Below are positions 6,632 through 7,465 of a stretch of 7,465 bases of DNA, in pieces. The stretch spans positions 1 to 7,465 of the forward strand of contig JAHEYX010000154.1 of NCBI GenBank assembly GCA_023251415.1, in the 5' to 3' direction. The notes beneath the pieces are model-generated. The model had not been told where the DNA came from. It did not search any database and saw only the letters and a program-made list of their open reading frames with translations. Position numbers and translations under genes: made by a program. Each line of letters starts with the position of its first letter. Position 1 is the stretch's first letter. Source of the DNA: Chitinophagales bacterium. GTDB lineage: Bacteria > Bacteroidota > Bacteroidia > Chitinophagales > CAIODY01.

Positions 6632-6686
6632 TAGTGGTGATGGAGCCGACATTAAAGTCGACCTCGTTTAAAAATTAGTGGTGATG
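6632..6686. repeat. 11-base direct repeat flanking the tig-desaturase spacer
   Basis: TAGTGGTGATG occurs at 6632-6642 and again at 6676-6686, 44 bases apart. The right copy encodes the end of trigger factor (minus strand, His-His-His and the start of the stop codon); the left copy lies just before the desaturase start codon. Between them a hairpin-capable sequence, GCCGAC (6645-6650) and GTCGAC (6657-6662) around a six-base loop, has no following T-run and is therefore not an intrinsic terminator. Confidence 0.6.
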
Positions 6687-7465
6687 CGATACTAAATGTT
6701 CGTATTCGCTCATTGTTATCGATTTTGTTTCGATAGTGTTTTGAGCTTTTACTGTATCCATAACACGTTTTGCGATCATTTGTTCAACCATGTACTCTCT
6801 TTCTTTCTCGTTCGACAAAATACGTTTGCTCAAATCCATCAAGAAAGAAGGGTCCATGTTGCCGTACGTTTGTTCTAAGTATTGCATTACATTGTCTTGC
6901 AATTCTTGTTCTTGTACTTGCAAATTATTATCGGTAATCAATTTGTTTTTGATTAAAGTCCAACGGGTATCGTTAAGAACAGCTTCAAATTCAGCATCTA
7001 AACGCGCTTCATCGACTTTTTCTTTATTTACCGAAATAATCCATTTTCTTAAGAAAGCCGCAGGCAAATCCATTTTAGAAGCCGCTACCAATTTATCTTG
7101 AATATCGTAGGAAAGTTTCTTTTCTGTTTCATTGGCATATACTTTCACCAATTCTTCTTTTAAAGCCACTTTGAAATCGTCTTCATTTAAAATGCCACGA
7201 CCCGGAAACACTTTATCAAACAAAACTTGATCGATTGGGGCTTTTTGCAAACGGAATATTTTACGTAATGTAATATTCATTTGACTGAAATCCATATTAT
7301 CTGCAACATCGTGACCGATATTCAAAATTTTATGAACAATCATTTCTTTATCTCCGTCATAGGCTGCTAACAAATCAAAAGGCACATTCACTTCTTTTTC
7401 TAACTTCAACAAAGTGGCTTTAGACGCTTCGTTTTTAACGGCGCTAATCAATAAATTTACGGTTT
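6675..7465 (-). CDS. tig: Trigger factor, C-terminal part; 5' end outside the window
   Basis: Trigger factor is the ribosome-associated chaperone that meets nascent chains at the exit tunnel. About 262 codons are visible and the frame stays open to the right edge, so the in-frame TTG at 7451 is not taken as the start. The missing part, probably 170-190 residues, would hold the ribosome-binding domain with its GFRxGxxP signature and the start of the PPIase-like domain. The visible part begins in a degenerate PPIase-like domain and crosses a linker with the family phrase D-Q-V-L-F-D-K-V-F-P-G. The helical C-terminal chaperone domain follows, including A-A-F-L-R-K-W-I and W-T-L-I-K-N-K-L. The protein ends S-H-H-H. 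The downstream gene is the desaturase rather than clpP, which often follows tig. The identity rests on these phrases and the overall pattern, without a database comparison. Confidence 0.85.
   Translation of the reverse strand, partial: TVNLLISAVKNEASKATLLKLEKEVNVPFDLLAAYDGDKEMIVHKILNIGHDVADNMDFSQMNITLRKIFRLQKAPIDQVLFDKVFPGRGILNEDDFKVALKEELVKVYANETEKKLSYDIQDKLVAASKMDLPAAFLRKWIISVNKEKVDEARLDAEFEAVLNDTRWTLIKNKLITDNNLQVQEQELQDNVMQYLEQTYGNMDPSFLMDLSKRILSNEKEREYMVEQMIAKRVMDTVKAQNTIETKSITMSEYEHLVSHHH

Noticed and set aside
6645..6662. Hairpin between tig and the desaturase gene as a terminator
   Set aside because: The stem is six pairs with a wobble and no T-run follows in the direction of transcription.
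1..7465. Mobile element, CRISPR array, toxin-antitoxin or defence system
   Set aside because: No transposase or integrase, no regularly spaced repeats and no small paired genes were seen; nearly all the sequence is accounted for by recognisable or conserved genes.

Overview
The window reads as ordinary chromosomal DNA from a member of the Bacteroidota. The evidence is AT-rich composition, promoters of the TTTG / TAnnTTTG type with no E. coli-like -10, no Shine-Dalgarno sequence before any visible start codon, a Bacteroidota-type short acyl-CoA desaturase, and MreC, MreD and trigger factor sequences that match the forms I know from this phylum. I cannot assign a genus. I see no mobile element, CRISPR array, phage gene or defence locus.

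Layout. The left half (1-4905) is transcribed rightwards, apart from one tRNA. It begins inside a multi-pass membrane protein that looks like the C-terminal part of a GT-C glycosyltransferase. A zinc-knuckle class I methyltransferase follows; both fit modification of surface polysaccharide or lipid-linked sugar. A bidirectional terminator (about 2180-2211) separates them from a leftward tRNA-His(GTG), which has its own near-consensus promoter. Next is the rod-shape operon mreB-mreC-mreD, with a 30-base gap and then an 8-base overlap between genes. It encodes the MreB actin-like filament and its two membrane partners, which direct lateral cell-wall synthesis. The usual partners mrdA (PBP2) and rodA do not follow.

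The right half (4944-7465) is transcribed leftwards. It holds the C-terminal part of trigger factor (tig, cut by the window edge), a fatty acyl desaturase 45 bases downstream, and an exported DUF4197 protein with its own promoter. The two halves converge at 4905/4944. There one hairpin, whose left arm and A-tract are the last codons of mreD, forms a good terminator for the opposing DUF4197 gene.

I found no convincing new biological system. The points most worth checking are the terminator embedded in the mreD coding end, the glutamine replacing a histidine in the third histidine box of the desaturase, the isolation of mreBCD from mrdA/rodA, the triple-histidine tail of trigger factor with its copied 11-base sequence in the following spacer, and a strong excess of the word CCGG across the window.
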